Notes: generated by a model not told the origin, from the sequence alone. 64,000 bases of DNA from an uncultured Arthrobacter sp. (GCF_947495145.1 NZ_CANLXP010000010.1:62001-126000); one strand, 5' to 3'. Counted from the stretch's first letter, positions 29,341 to 39,300 are shown. Numbers and translations: made by a program.

Positions 29341-29374
29341 TAAGTGCATATCCGTAACGGCTCGTCCGGTACCG

Positions 29375-30241
29375 CTAGGTGAACGTCCGTCCGGTCAGCC
29401 GCTCGTAGGCCTCGATGTACCGGGCGCGGGTCTTCTCAATCACCCCGGCCGGCAGCGCAGGCGGCTCTGACACGCGGTCCCAGCCGGCGTCGTCGGAGGT
29501 TAGCCAGTCCCGTACAAACTGCTTGTCGAAGGAGGGCTGCGCCTTGCCCGGCGAATACAGGGCCGCATCCCAGAAACGCGAGGAATCGGGCGTCAGCACC
29601 TCGTCGCCCAGGGTCACTTCGCCGGAGCGGGACATCCCGAACTCCACCTTGGTGTCCGCAAGGATGACCCCGCGATCCAGCGCAATCGATTCCGCCCGGG
29701 AGTAGATATCGAGCGTCAGGGAGCGCAGCTTCGCGGCGAGATCATCCCCCACCATCATGACGACGGCGTCGTAGGTGATGTTCTCGTCGTGCTCGCCCAC
29801 CTCGGCCTTGGCCGACGGAGTGAACAGCGGCTCGGGCAAACGGGATCCGTCAACCAGGCCTTCCGGCAGCGGCAGCTCGCACACTGTCCGCGACTCGTTG
29901 TACTCCAGGAGCCCCGAACCGGTCAGGTACCCACGGGCAATGCACTCCACCGGGTACATTTCCAGCCGCCGGCAGATCATGGCCCGGCCTTCAACCTCGG
30001 CGGGAACGTCGGTGGAAAGGACATGGTTGGGGATGCCGGCAAGCTGTTCGAACCACCACAGGCTCAGCTGGGTCAGCACGCGACCCTTGTCCGGGATCTC
30101 GGAGGACAGCACGAAGTCGTAGGCGCTGATCCGGTCGCTGGCGACCACCAACACCCGGTCGTCCTCGCCCGTTTCGGGCTCGTAAAGGTCCCGGACCTTG
30201 CCTGAGTAGATGTGCCGCCAGCCCGCAAGTTCCTGTGCCAT
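29375..30241 (-). CDS. purC: Phosphoribosylaminoimidazole-succinocarboxamide synthase
   Basis: This 288-residue enzyme makes SAICAR from CAIR, aspartate and ATP in purine synthesis. Motifs include YSGKVRDLYE, VASDRISAYDFVL, EIPDKGRVLTQLS, VECIARGYLTGSG and LADTKVEFG. Length fits the eukaryote-like long form seen in actinobacteria. It starts two bases after the purD stop, so the two minus-strand genes form an operon. Confidence 0.96.
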   Translation of the reverse strand: MAQELAGWRHIYSGKVRDLYEPETGEDDRVLVVASDRISAYDFVLSSEIPDKGRVLTQLSLWWFEQLAGIPNHVLSTDVPAEVEGRAMICRRLEMYPVECIARGYLTGSGLLEYNESRTVCELPLPEGLVDGSRLPEPLFTPSAKAEVGEHDENITYDAVVMMVGDDLAAKLRSLTLDIYSRAESIALDRGVILADTKVEFGMSRSGEVTLGDEVLTPDSSRFWDAALYSPGKAQPSFDKQFVRDWLTSDDAGWDRVSEPPALPAGVIEKTRARYIEAYERLTGRTFT

Positions 30242-30243
30242 GA

Positions 30244-31566
30244 CTATGCCCCCGTCTCTGAACCGGCCACTGCACCCGTTCCTGCAGCCGGCTGCGAGAC
30301 GATGACTTCGCCCCGCGCGGCCTTCGCCGCAATGTCCGTCCGGTACTGGCCGCCGGTAAGCTCAAGGCGGCTCACGCCGTCGTACGCTTTATCGCGCGCT
30401 TCCGCGAGATCCTCACCAAGCCCGACGACGGCGAGCACCCGCCCACCGGCAGAGACCACCGCGCCGTTCCCGTCCAGCGCGGTGCCGGCATGAAGCACCG
30501 AGACACCGTCAAGGGCAGCAGCCTCGGCCAGACCGGAAATCGGATCGCCGGTGCGCGGCTTGTCGGGGTAGTTTGCTGAGGCGAGTACGACGGCGACTGC
30601 GGCCTTCGAGGACCAGTTCAGGTTGTTGACGGTCTCCAGTTCGCCCTTCGCTGCAGCGAGAAGCACACCGCCCAGCGGCGTCTTGAGCCGGGCGAGCACG
30701 GCCTGCGTCTCCGGATCCCCGAAGCGGGCGTTGAATTCGATGACGCGCAACCCGCGCGAGGTCAGGGCGAGCCCGCAGTAAAGAACTCCCGTGAACGGGG
30801 TACCGCGGCGCGCCATCTCCTCGATGGTGGGCTGCGCAACGCGCTCGATCACTTCATCCACCAGCCCGGCGGGCACCCACTCTAGCGGCGAGTATGCACC
30901 CATGCCGCCGGTGTTCGGCCCTTCGTCATTATCGAAAATGCGCTTGAAGTCCTGTGCTGGCGCCAGCGGCACCACGGTAGAGCCGTCGGAGAGGACAAAG
31001 AGTGACACCTCCGGGCCGTCAAGGTACTCCTCGATGACCACTGAGCCGCCGGCGTCGAAACAAACCTGGGCGTGCTCGAGGGCTGCGGAACGGTCGGAAG
31101 TGACCACTACTCCCTTGCCCGCAGCGAGGCCGTCATCCTTGACCACGTAGGGGGCACCGAAGGAGTCCAGCGCCTCTTCGGCTTCTGCGGCGGTCGACGC
31201 AACCTTCGCCATCGCCGTCGGGACGCCCGCTGCGGCCATGACCTGCTTGGCGAACGCCTTCGACGCCTCGAGCTGCGCTGCAGCCCTAGTGGGCCCGAAA
31301 ACGGGGATACCCGCCTGGATGAGGGCGTCTGCAGCACCGGCAGCGAGCGGGGCCTCCGGACCGACAACCACGAGGTCGGAGCCCAATTGTGCGGCCAGCT
31401 CCGTCACGGCGTCGGGACTGTTCGCATCGATGCTGTGCACCGGCACGTCCTGCGCCATTCCCGCATTTCCGGGAGCGGCATGCACCTCGCTCACGAAGGG
31501 ATCAGTCAGGAGCGCTCGGACAATGGCGTGTTCGCGGCCTCCGGGGCCAATCACAAGAACCTTCAC
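30244..31566 (-). CDS. purD: Phosphoribosylamine-glycine ligase (GAR synthetase)
   Basis: This 440-residue ATP-grasp enzyme joins phosphoribosylamine to glycine. It has the family start [15 protein letters not shown], the lid [30 protein letters not shown] and [12 protein letters not shown]. The C-terminal tail ([11 protein letters not shown]) is short and low in complexity. It leads the purD-purC operon and is divergent from the molybdoenzyme gene, with a 125-base spacer holding both promoters. Confidence 0.96.
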   Translation of the reverse strand: MKVLVIGPGGREHAIVRALLTDPFVSEVHAAPGNAGMAQDVPVHSIDANSPDAVTELAAQLGSDLVVVGPEAPLAAGAADALIQAGIPVFGPTRAAAQLEASKAFAKQVMAAAGVPTAMAKVASTAAEAEEALDSFGAPYVVKDDGLAAGKGVVVTSDRSAALEHAQVCFDAGGSVVIEEYLDGPEVSLFVLSDGSTVVPLAPAQDFKRIFDNDEGPNTGGMGAYSPLEWVPAGLVDEVIERVAQPTIEEMARRGTPFTGVLYCGLALTSRGLRVIEFNARFGDPETQAVLARLKTPLGGVLLAAAKGELETVNNLNWSSKAAVAVVLASANYPDKPRTGDPISGLAEAAALDGVSVLHAGTALDGNGAVVSAGGRVLAVVGLGEDLAEARDKAYDGVSRLELTGGQYRTDIAAKAARGEVIVSQPAAGTGAVAGSETGA

Positions 31567-31691
31567 AGTAGTTCAGGGTACTGGGTCGCCCCTATGCCCA
31601 ACTACTGCGCAGGGTTAGTGTGAATTCCGTGTGAAGCCGCACCTGCACCTCGATCACCAATACGCCAAGTCTGTCTCTCCGAACACTCAGT

Positions 31692-33302
31692 ATGAAAGCC
31701 GTTCGCAAGCCCACCCGAAGCGCTTCGTCGCCAAGAGCCCTACCGATGCTTGCCGGAATCCTCGCGGCCGGCCTGGTGCTCGGTGTGGCCGAGCTGATCG
31801 GCGCGTTCTTCTCAACCCGGTCAGCACCGTTGATTGCCCTCGGCTCCACGTTTATCGACTTCACGCCGGCCTGGCTGAAGGATTTCGCGATCGACACCTT
31901 CGGCACCAACGACAAGCTCGCGCTCTTCGTCGGCATGGCCGTGACCATCATCATCCTCGCCGCGATTCTCGGCTACCTCGCCTGGCGCCGCTGGATCCTC
32001 GGTGTAGTCGGTGTCCTCTTCATGGGTGCGGTGATGGTTGCCGCCGTCGTCTCGCGGGCAGGTGCCTCCGCCGTCGATGCGGTGCCCTCGGTTATCGGCA
32101 CACTGGCCGGCCTGGCCGCGCTTCGTTGGATGATCCGGAAGCTGCATGCCGCGCAACCGCACACCGAGGCAAGAACCAACGACGACGACGGCGCCTTCAG
32201 TGCCGGCGGTTCCCACCCTGTGGGGGCCAGGACTTCCGTCAGCAGGCGCGGGTTCTTCGCTGCAGCGGGGGTCACCGCCGTCGTCGCCGCCGCCACGGCA
32301 GCGGGAGGCGCCGTCGTCAGCGGTATCCGGAACACGGTGAACGTGGCCCGCGAGCGCCTGAGCTTCCCTGCCCCGGCGAGCCCGGCCATGCCGGTCCCTG
32401 CCGGTGTCGATGTTGACCTTGAGGGGGTTGATCCGTGGCTGACACCCAATCCTGACTTCTACCGGATCGACACTGCCCTCCAGGTCCCAGCCATCGACGT
32501 CGACACCTGGGAACTGCGCATCCACGGCATGGTGGAGGAGGAGATCCGGATCAACTTCCAGGATCTGCTGGACTCCGAACTGATCGAACGGCACATCACC
32601 CTCACCTGTGTGTCCAACCCGGTGGGCGGGGATCTGGTGGGCAACGCCAAATGGCTTGGCTACCCAATCCGCAAGCTCCTCGAACGTGCCCGCCCCACCG
32701 CGGGCGCTGACATGGTTCTGTCCACCAGCACCGACGGTTTCAGCGCCTCCACTCCCCTGCCCATCCTGCAGGATGAGCGGGACGCCATCCTCGCCGTCGC
32801 AATGAATGACGAACCGCTGCCCCTTGAGCACGGCTACCCGGTGCGTATGGTGGTCCCCGGGCTGTACGGCTATGTCTCGGCCACCAAGTGGGTGGTCGAC
32901 CTCGAGGTGACCCGGTTCGCCGATGCCACCGCCTATTGGACCGACCGCGGCTGGGCTGAGAAGGGCCCCATCAAGACGCAGTCGCGCGTCGAAGTTCCCC
33001 GGGCCTTCGCCAGCGTGCCTGCCGGAACTGTCCGTGTGGGCGGCACGGCCTGGGCCCAGAACCGCGGCATCGACAGGGTGGAAGTACAGGTCGACGACGG
33101 CCCCTGGGAAGAAGCAACCCTCGCCGCCGAGTACACAGTGGACACCTGGCGGCAATGGAGCCACGAAGTGCAGCTTGAGGCCGGGTCCCACCGAATCCGC
33201 TCACGGGCCTATCATCCCGACGGCGTCCAGACCGAACAGCGTGCCGACACAGTCCCGGACGGCGCTTCGGGCTGGCACACCGTGCAGTTCTCGGCGGAAT
33301 AG
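31692..33302 (+). CDS. Molybdopterin-dependent oxidoreductase with N-terminal membrane domain
   Basis: This 536-residue protein starts with about four membrane segments (residues 15-155), followed by SRRGFFAAAG and a hydrophobic segment resembling an internal twin-arginine export signal, and then a sulfite-oxidase/YedY-type molybdopterin domain. The cofactor-binding Cys is seen in LTCVSNPVGGDLVGNAKW. A C-terminal dimerisation-like Ig domain follows (VRVGGTAWAQNRGIDRVEVQVDDGPW). The catalytic domain should lie outside the membrane. The electron partner and substrate are unknown. It is a single gene with a terminator downstream. Confidence 0.88.
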   Translation: MKAVRKPTRSASSPRALPMLAGILAAGLVLGVAELIGAFFSTRSAPLIALGSTFIDFTPAWLKDFAIDTFGTNDKLALFVGMAVTIIILAAILGYLAWRRWILGVVGVLFMGAVMVAAVVSRAGASAVDAVPSVIGTLAGLAALRWMIRKLHAAQPHTEARTNDDDGAFSAGGSHPVGARTSVSRRGFFAAAGVTAVVAAATAAGGAVVSGIRNTVNVARERLSFPAPASPAMPVPAGVDVDLEGVDPWLTPNPDFYRIDTALQVPAIDVDTWELRIHGMVEEEIRINFQDLLDSELIERHITLTCVSNPVGGDLVGNAKWLGYPIRKLLERARPTAGADMVLSTSTDGFSASTPLPILQDERDAILAVAMNDEPLPLEHGYPVRMVVPGLYGYVSATKWVVDLEVTRFADATAYWTDRGWAEKGPIKTQSRVEVPRAFASVPAGTVRVGGTAWAQNRGIDRVEVQVDDGPWEEATLAAEYTVDTWRQWSHEVQLEAGSHRIRSRAYHPDGVQTEQRADTVPDGASGWHTVQFSAE

Positions 33303-33315
33303 CCCCGCCGGAGCA

Positions 33316-33356
33316 CTTGTGCCCACCGGATGACCGTTCCCTTCGGTGGGCACAAG
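33316..33356 (+). terminator. Hairpin after the molybdoenzyme gene
   Basis: Two perfect 13-base arms (CTTGTGCCCACCG and its complement) enclose a 15-base loop, 13 bases after the stop codon and 22 bases before the asparaginase start. Confidence 0.75.
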
Positions 33357-33378
33357 CTACATGCGTAATACTTGAACC

Positions 33379-34383
33379 ATGCCCTCCACTTTTCCCTCCT
33401 CCAGCGCGGTTGACCTCGCGGTGCTGGAGCGTAACGGCTTCATCGAATCGCGCCACGTCGGCTCAGCAGTGGTGCTGGCCGCGGACGGTTCAACGGTCAC
33501 CGAACTCGGGGACGTGAACGCGCCGATCTTCCCCCGCTCCACCCTGAAGCCGTTCCAGGCGCTGGCGTCCATGCAGTCGGGTGTCCCGCTGCGCGGAGCT
33601 CAGGTCGCCCTGGCAGCTGCCAGCCACGTCGGCAGCTCCGAACATACGGATGTCGTGAAGTCCATGCTGAGCGCGGCCGGCGTCACCGAAGACGATCTGC
33701 AGTGCCCTGCCGACTGGCCCCAGGACGAGGAAGCCCGCAACCGGCTCATCCGCGCTGACAAGGGCCCCCAGCGCGTTGCGTTCAACTGTTCCGGCAAGCA
33801 CGCCGCCTTCCTTTGGGCCTGCACCGAGAACTCCTGGGACCACAAGACCTACCTTGACCGGGACCATCCCCTGCAGCAGCGCATCGCCGCCATCATTGAG
33901 GAATACACCGAAGAGACTGTGCAGCACTGGGCGGTGGACGGCTGCGGTGCCCCGCTCGGCGCCGTCTCCCTCACTGGACTGGCACGCGGCATCGGCAAGA
34001 TCGCCAAGGCCCCCGGCGACAAGAACGCGGATGCCCGCGCAGCCACCATCGCAACAGCCATGCTCGACTACCCCTGGGCCGTGCACGGCCACGGTCGCGA
34101 GAACTCAGTGGTCATGGAGGACCTCGGGATTCTGGCCAAGAACGGAGCCGAAGGCGTCCTCGTCATGGCTACGCCGACGGGCGTCTCGATGGCTCTGAAG
34201 GTCCTGGACGGGAACATCCGGGCCACCACCCTGGTGGGCCTGACCCTCCTTGCAGCAAGCGGGGCCCTCGACGCTGAAGCTGTTGCGCCCGTGCTGGAGA
34301 AGGTAGTCCAGCCCGTGCTCGGCGGCGGCGTGCCCGTCGGCAAGTTGCGCCTCGCTGCCCCCGTCATGGCGCTGCTGGACTGA
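33379..34383 (+). CDS. L-asparaginase II-type protein (AnsA/PF06089 family)
   Basis: This 334-residue protein matches the asparaginase family first described in Rhizobium, which is unrelated to the E. coli enzymes. It shows FPRSTLKPFQALA, AASHVGSSEHTDVV, FNCSGKHAAFL, VDGCGAPLGAVSL and MATPTGVSMALK. It would deamidate asparagine. It starts after a strong terminator and is followed after two bases by the sterol-carrier-like gene, so the two are probably co-transcribed. Confidence 0.88.
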   Translation: MPSTFPSSSAVDLAVLERNGFIESRHVGSAVVLAADGSTVTELGDVNAPIFPRSTLKPFQALASMQSGVPLRGAQVALAAASHVGSSEHTDVVKSMLSAAGVTEDDLQCPADWPQDEEARNRLIRADKGPQRVAFNCSGKHAAFLWACTENSWDHKTYLDRDHPLQQRIAAIIEEYTEETVQHWAVDGCGAPLGAVSLTGLARGIGKIAKAPGDKNADARAATIATAMLDYPWAVHGHGRENSVVMEDLGILAKNGAEGVLVMATPTGVSMALKVLDGNIRATTLVGLTLLAASGALDAEAVAPVLEKVVQPVLGGGVPVGKLRLAAPVMALLD

Positions 34384-34385
34384 CA

Positions 34386-34775
34386 ATGGCACGACGGCGT
34401 ATCCCTGCGGCAGCCGGCACCGCTGCGGTCCGCGCGGTGGCCGCCGGCAGCAGCGACCGCACAGAACGCACGACGGCGGTGCGCTACTCCCTGGAGGAAC
34501 TCGCCGCACGCGCGCCCGGCAACACCGTGGAGGTACGGGTACCCCCGCTCGGTGTCACCCAATGCGTCGAGGGCCCCCGCCATACCCGCGGAACTCCGCC
34601 GAACGTGATCGAGACGGACGCTGACACCTGGCTCGCGCTGATCACCGGGGCGCTGCGCTGGACGGAAGCCGTTGCCTCAGGTGCTGTTTCGGCTTCCGGC
34701 CAGCGGGCGGACCTGTCGGCGCTGTTGCCGCTCTTCCCGCAGTTACCGCCTCCACCGGGGCCGGATTCGGCATGA
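34386..34775 (+). CDS. Sterol carrier family protein (SCP2-like, small)
   Basis: This 129-residue protein has a basic N-terminus and an SCP2-related core (VEVRVPPLGVTQCVEGPRH and TDADTWLALITGALRW), which matches small actinobacterial proteins annotated as sterol carrier family or MysB-like. The binding pocket may carry a lipid but no ligand is known. It overlaps the DUF2079 gene as ATGA (34772-34775). Confidence 0.72.
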   Translation: MARRRIPAAAGTAAVRAVAAGSSDRTERTTAVRYSLEELAARAPGNTVEVRVPPLGVTQCVEGPRHTRGTPPNVIETDADTWLALITGALRWTEAVASGAVSASGQRADLSALLPLFPQLPPPPGPDSA

Positions 34776-36220
34776 TCCTCGAGCGGGAGGGCGCAGGTGA
34801 GCCGAACTTCCCGGTCCGGGGACTGCGCGGCGCCCTCGCCGCCCTTCGGCGGCAGCCGGTGGAGGCCTGGGGCGTCGCCGGAGTGGTCACGGCCCTGTAC
34901 ACGGTCTTTTCCGTTGCCCAGTGGTACAGCTTCGGCACCCCGTCCTGGGACCTCGGCATCTTCACGCAGCTAGCGAAGGCCTACGCCGGCTTCGATGCGC
35001 CGATTGTGCCGATCAAGGGCCACGGGTTCAATCTGCTCGGCGACCACTTCCATCCCCTGCTCGTCATCCTGGCCCCGGCCTACGCGCTGTTCCCGTCGGG
35101 GCTCACCTTGCTGGTCCTGCAGAACCTGCTGATCGGCTGGTCCGTCCTGGTGCTCACCCGGCTGGCCGTACGGCATGTGGGACGCGTCCCGGGGCTCTTT
35201 CTCGGAGCGGCGTACGGCCTGTCCTGGGGGATCCAGGCCGCCGTCGCCGTGCAGTTCCATGAGGTGGCGCTCGCGCTGCCCCTGCTTGCGCTGGCACTGG
35301 AGGCGTACATCGAGGGCAGGCTGCGCACCGCCGTCGTCGCCGCCGGGCTGCTGGTGTTCGTGAAGGAGGACATGGGGCTTACGGTGTTCGCGTTCGGGCT
35401 GGTGCTGGCCTGGCGCTTCCGGAGACGCTATCAGGCAGGCCTGTGGCTGGCGCTCTGGGGCCTTGCCTGGGTGGTCCTGTCGGTGGGCGTCCTCCTGCCG
35501 GCGCTCAACACCGGCGGCACCTACGACTACTCGGACCGCATCGACACCGCCGCGCTCCTGGCCAACCCGGTGGATACCCTGTTCACCATGCTGACGGCAA
35601 CGGAGAAGTACGAGACGCTGTGGCTGCTGCTCCTCGCCGGCGGGTTCCTGTTCCTCCGCTCGCCGCTGGCCGCGGTGTTGCTGCCAACGCTGCTGTGGAG
35701 ATTCGCCGCGACCAACGAGTCCTACTGGGGAACGGACTGGCACTACAACGCCGTGCTCATGCCCGTCCTGTTCGCCGCTCTCATTCACGGAATCCTTCTT
35801 GCCCGCCGCAGCAGGCACGGCTGGCTGCGCTCCTATAGCGCCGCCGTCGTGCCCGTCGTCACCGTGGTGGCGCTCATGCTGCTGCCCGGCCAGGCACTGG
35901 GCGCACTGGCGAAACCGGAGACCTACCAACCGTCCCCGCGCTGGGACGCGGCGCACCGGATGATGGACCGGATTCCGGCGGGCGCAACCGTGGAGTCGGG
36001 GGTCGTCCTGATGCCGTACCTCGTGCCGGAAACCGAGGTGTACTGGATCGGCAATGAGAATCCGGCGCCGGAATACCTCGTGGTCGACGCCGAGGACTGG
36101 AGCTGGGGGGCCACCCGCCCGGAGAGTGCGGAACAGCACGCCGAGGATACCTGGCCGGGCGAGGACTACACGCTGATCTTCGACGAAGCGGGGTACCAAC
36201 TGGTCAAGCGCGAGAGCTGA
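34772..36220 (+). CDS. DUF2079 multi-pass membrane protein
   Basis: This 482-residue protein has about ten membrane segments and DUF2079 hallmarks, including SWDLGIFTQLAKAYAG, GDHFHPLLVILAPAYALFPS and ATNESYWGTDWHYNAVLMPVLFAAL. It resembles GT-C-type glycosyltransferases, so it may transfer a sugar from a lipid carrier; that is inference. The C-terminal 110 residues are extracytoplasmic in character. It is translationally coupled to the gene upstream. Confidence 0.85.
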   Translation: MILEREGAGEPNFPVRGLRGALAALRRQPVEAWGVAGVVTALYTVFSVAQWYSFGTPSWDLGIFTQLAKAYAGFDAPIVPIKGHGFNLLGDHFHPLLVILAPAYALFPSGLTLLVLQNLLIGWSVLVLTRLAVRHVGRVPGLFLGAAYGLSWGIQAAVAVQFHEVALALPLLALALEAYIEGRLRTAVVAAGLLVFVKEDMGLTVFAFGLVLAWRFRRRYQAGLWLALWGLAWVVLSVGVLLPALNTGGTYDYSDRIDTAALLANPVDTLFTMLTATEKYETLWLLLLAGGFLFLRSPLAAVLLPTLLWRFAATNESYWGTDWHYNAVLMPVLFAALIHGILLARRSRHGWLRSYSAAVVPVVTVVALMLLPGQALGALAKPETYQPSPRWDAAHRMMDRIPAGATVESGVVLMPYLVPETEVYWIGNENPAPEYLVVDAEDWSWGATRPESAEQHAEDTWPGEDYTLIFDEAGYQLVKRES

Positions 36221-36238
36221 TCCCGGTAGCCTTGAACC

Positions 36239-36526
36239 ATGAGTTCGCAGCAGCCTCCAGAGCGCCGCCAGGTCACCGTCCGACGTGCCCCGAAGTTCGG
36301 ACCGTTCATGGGACTGGGCGCGTTGATCGGGTTCATCGCCGCGCTGATCGTGGCCTACACGGGACCGGCTGATCCGACGCTCACCCGCGAGTCCGTGCTC
36401 GGCTTCTTCACGGTGGTTTTCGCCATTCCGGGGCTGCTGATCGGCGCCCTGGTGGTGCTGCTCCTCGACCGGATCAGTGTCCGCCGCATGAAGCAGGCGA
36501 CGGCGGAGCGCACCGACGACGAATAG
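36239..36526 (+). CDS. Small two-helix membrane protein, unknown function
   Basis: This 95-residue protein has a basic N-terminal 20 residues, two membrane segments (about 22-40 and 58-78) and a charged tail ending in ERTDDE. It resembles small conserved actinobacterial proteins encoded next to purF, but I cannot name a family. It lies 18 bases after the DUF2079 gene and 41 bases before purF. Confidence 0.75.
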   Translation: MSSQQPPERRQVTVRRAPKFGPFMGLGALIGFIAALIVAYTGPADPTLTRESVLGFFTVVFAIPGLLIGALVVLLLDRISVRRMKQATAERTDDE

Positions 36527-36567
36527 TCCGGAAAACAACCCCCATTCCGCCGTGAGAGAATAGAGCA

Positions 36568-38127
36568 ATGGTGCGCGGTGACGGACAGCTTTCCCACGAT
36601 CTTCTCCCCGGCGAAAAAGGCCCCCAGGACGCCTGCGGCGTTTTCGGCGTATGGGCTCCCGGCGAGGAAGTCGCCAAACTTACGTACTACGGGCTCTACG
36701 CCCTCCAGCACCGCGGCCAGGAGTCAGCGGGCATAGCCACCAGCGACGGCGCCCGGATCAACGTCTACAAAGACATGGGATTGGTTTCCCAGGTCTTCGA
36801 CGAGGCCACCCTGAACACCCTCACCGGCCACATCTCCGTGGGACACTGCCGCTACTCCACCACCGGTTCCTCCAATTGGGCCAACGCCCAGCCCACCCTC
36901 GGCGCCACCGCCGCCGGAACGGTTGCCCTGGCCCACAACGGCAACCTGACCAACTCGGCTGAGCTGTACCAGATGGTTCTCAAGCGCCAGGGGAAGCCCC
37001 GCAGCGGCGAAATGGCGCAGGGCAACACCTCCGACACCGCGCTGGTCACCACCCTGCTGGACGGCGACGACGGACGCTCCCTCGAGGACACGGCCCTGGG
37101 CCTGCTTCCCCTAATCGAGGGTGCGTTCTGCTTCGTGTTCATGGATGAGGGCACGCTGTACGCAGCACGCGACCCGCACGGCGTCCGTCCGCTGGTGCTC
37201 GGCCGGCTGGAGCGCGGCTGGGTAGTCGCCTCGGAGCAGGCCGCCCTCGCCACCGTAGGCGCCAGCTACATCCGGGAGATAGAACCCGGAGAGTTCATTG
37301 CCATCGACGAGGGCGGCGTCCGCTCCCGCCGCTTCGCTCCGACGACGCCGGCCGGTTGCGTCTTCGAGTACGTTTACCTCGCCCGCCCCGACGCCGCCAT
37401 CGCCGGCCGGTCGGTGTACGACTCCCGCGTGGAAATGGGCCGTCAACTGGCCCGCGAGAACACTGCAGAGGCCGACGTCGTCATCCCCGTCCCGGAGTCC
37501 GGCACACCGGCAGCGGTGGGCTTCGCGGAAGAATCCGGCATTCCCTTTGCGCACGGCTTCGTGAAGAACTCCTACGTGGGGCGCACCTTCATCCAGCCCA
37601 GCCAGACTCTGCGCCAGCTCGGCATCCGGTTGAAGCTGAACGCGCTGGAGTCTGTCATCAAGGGCAAGCGCATTGTCGTGGTCGACGATTCCATTGTCCG
37701 CGGCAATACGCAGCGGGCAGTGGTGCGCATGCTGCGTGAAGCCGGCGCGCGCGAGGTACACGTGAAAATTTCCTCCCCGCCCGTGCGCTGGCCCTGCTTC
37801 TACGGCATCGACTTCGCCTCGCGTGCCGAGCTGATTGCCAACGGCGCCGCAGTTGACGAGATCAGCAAGTCCATCGGAGCAGACAGTTTGTCCTACATTT
37901 CCGAGGACGGCATGATCGAAGCCACCAGGCAGCCGCGGGAGCGGCTCTGCACGGCCTGCTTCACCGGCAACTACCCGATTGAGCTGCCCGAGGAAGACCG
38001 TCGCGGCAAGAACCTGCTCGAGCGCGTGGATCCTGCCGAGAAGGCCGGCGCCACGGGGTGCGACCCGGGGCCTGGCAACGAACTCGAAACCCTCCTGACC
38101 GAAGCTGACAAGAAAGAGCGGGTATGA
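36568..38127 (+). CDS. purF: Amidophosphoribosyltransferase
   Basis: This 519-residue enzyme catalyses the first committed step of purine synthesis, making phosphoribosylamine from PRPP and glutamine. A short propeptide precedes the catalytic Cys at about residue 23 (DACGVFG). The glutaminase part shows HRGQESAGI and the synthase part has the PRPP loop VVVDDSIVRGNTQ. C-terminal cysteines (RLCTACFTG) are those that bind a 4Fe-4S cluster in the Bacillus-type enzyme. It overlaps purM by four bases. Confidence 0.96.
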   Translation: MVRGDGQLSHDLLPGEKGPQDACGVFGVWAPGEEVAKLTYYGLYALQHRGQESAGIATSDGARINVYKDMGLVSQVFDEATLNTLTGHISVGHCRYSTTGSSNWANAQPTLGATAAGTVALAHNGNLTNSAELYQMVLKRQGKPRSGEMAQGNTSDTALVTTLLDGDDGRSLEDTALGLLPLIEGAFCFVFMDEGTLYAARDPHGVRPLVLGRLERGWVVASEQAALATVGASYIREIEPGEFIAIDEGGVRSRRFAPTTPAGCVFEYVYLARPDAAIAGRSVYDSRVEMGRQLARENTAEADVVIPVPESGTPAAVGFAEESGIPFAHGFVKNSYVGRTFIQPSQTLRQLGIRLKLNALESVIKGKRIVVVDDSIVRGNTQRAVVRMLREAGAREVHVKISSPPVRWPCFYGIDFASRAELIANGAAVDEISKSIGADSLSYISEDGMIEATRQPRERLCTACFTGNYPIELPEEDRRGKNLLERVDPAEKAGATGCDPGPGNELETLLTEADKKERV

Positions 38128-39251
38128 CCTCCTCTGACCCCATCACCTATGCAAGCGCCGGAGTAGACGTCGAAGCCGGCGACCGGGCGGTGGAGCTCAT
38201 GAAGGACGCTATCAAGGCCACCCACACGGCCAACGTGGTGGGCGGCGTCGGAGGTTTCGCGGGCCTTTATGACGTGTCGAAGCTTCTGACCTACCGCAAG
38301 CCCCTGCTTGCCACCTCCACCGACGGCGTGGGCACCAAGGTTGCCATCGCGCAGGCCATGGACATCCACGACACCATCGGATTCGACCTCGTGGGCATGG
38401 TGGTGGACGACATCGTCGTCGTCGGCGCTGAACCCTTGTTCATGACGGACTACATTGCGTGCGGCAAGGTAGTCCCTGACCGTATTGCCGCGATCGTGCG
38501 GGGCATCGCCTCGGCCTGCTCCGTTGCCGGTACAGCCCTGGTGGGCGGCGAAACCGCTGAGCATCCCGGCCTGCTGGGTGAGCATGAGTACGACGTCGCG
38601 GGCGCGGCCACCGGTGTGGTCGAGGCTGACTCGCTGCTGGGCCCCGACCGTGTACGCGAGGGGGACGTTATCATCGGCATGGCGTCTTCCGGCCTGCACT
38701 CGAACGGCTACTCGCTGGTGCGCCGTGTCATCAACCAGGCCGGTTGGGCGCTGGACCGCCAGGTTTCAGAGCTCGGCCGCACCCTGGGTGAGGAACTGCT
38801 CGAGCCTACTCGCGTTTACGCAGCGGACTGCCTCGACCTCGCCCGCCGGTTCCCCCTCACATCCGACGGTGCCGTTCACGGCTTCAGCCATGTGACCGGC
38901 GGCGGGCTCGCTGCGAACCTCGCGCGCGTACTTCCCCGTGGCCTTGAGGCAACCGTGGACCGCTCCACGTGGTCGCTTCCCCCGGTCTTCAGCCTCGTCT
39001 CAGAGTTGGGCAGCGTGCCGCTGCCGGATCTGGAACGGACGCTGAACCTGGGTGTCGGAATGGTTGCCGTGATTTCGGCCGCCGGAGCTGACGACGCGGT
39101 TGCGCACCTCAACGAGCGCGGTGTGCCCTCGTGGGTCATGGGTCAGGTGGGAAGCGCCTCGGATGGAAGCACTGACGGTCCTGACTATGTGCAGGGCGCA
39201 AAGGGCGTTGACGGCGGCTCCGTGCGGCTGGTCGGCTCCTACTCACTCTGA
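38124..39251 (+). CDS. purM: Phosphoribosylformylglycinamidine cyclo-ligase (AIR synthetase)
   Basis: This 375-residue enzyme forms AIR from FGAM and ATP. It has YASAGVDVEAGDRAVELMK, STDGVGTKVAIA, GETAEHPG and GMASSGLHSNGYSLVR. It is translationally coupled to purF by an ATGA overlap and followed by a hairpin. Together with purC and purD on the other strand, the window holds four purine genes. Confidence 0.96.
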   Translation: MTSSDPITYASAGVDVEAGDRAVELMKDAIKATHTANVVGGVGGFAGLYDVSKLLTYRKPLLATSTDGVGTKVAIAQAMDIHDTIGFDLVGMVVDDIVVVGAEPLFMTDYIACGKVVPDRIAAIVRGIASACSVAGTALVGGETAEHPGLLGEHEYDVAGAATGVVEADSLLGPDRVREGDVIIGMASSGLHSNGYSLVRRVINQAGWALDRQVSELGRTLGEELLEPTRVYAADCLDLARRFPLTSDGAVHGFSHVTGGGLAANLARVLPRGLEATVDRSTWSLPPVFSLVSELGSVPLPDLERTLNLGVGMVAVISAAGADDAVAHLNERGVPSWVMGQVGSASDGSTDGPDYVQGAKGVDGGSVRLVGSYSL

Positions 39252-39259
39252 GCACAACA

Positions 39260-39300
39260 AGAACCAGCGGCCTGGCATCTACTGCCTGGCCGCTGGTTCT
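39260..39300. terminator. Bidirectional hairpin between purM and the DUF3073 gene
   Basis: A 13-base perfect stem (AGAACCAGCGGCC, 39260-39272, with 39288-39300) lies between the converging purM and DUF3073 genes, and the inner bases can pair further (TGGCA with one or two mismatches). Confidence 0.8.

Noticed and set aside
31821-33191. A 456-codon open frame on the minus strand
   Set aside because: It is antisense to the molybdoenzyme gene, whose cofactor-binding motifs leave no doubt about the coding strand.
34970-36568. A 532-codon open frame on the minus strand
   Set aside because: It lies opposite the DUF2079 membrane protein and is rich in His, Gln, Glu and Arg, as expected for the antisense of a Leu/Val/Ala-rich gene.
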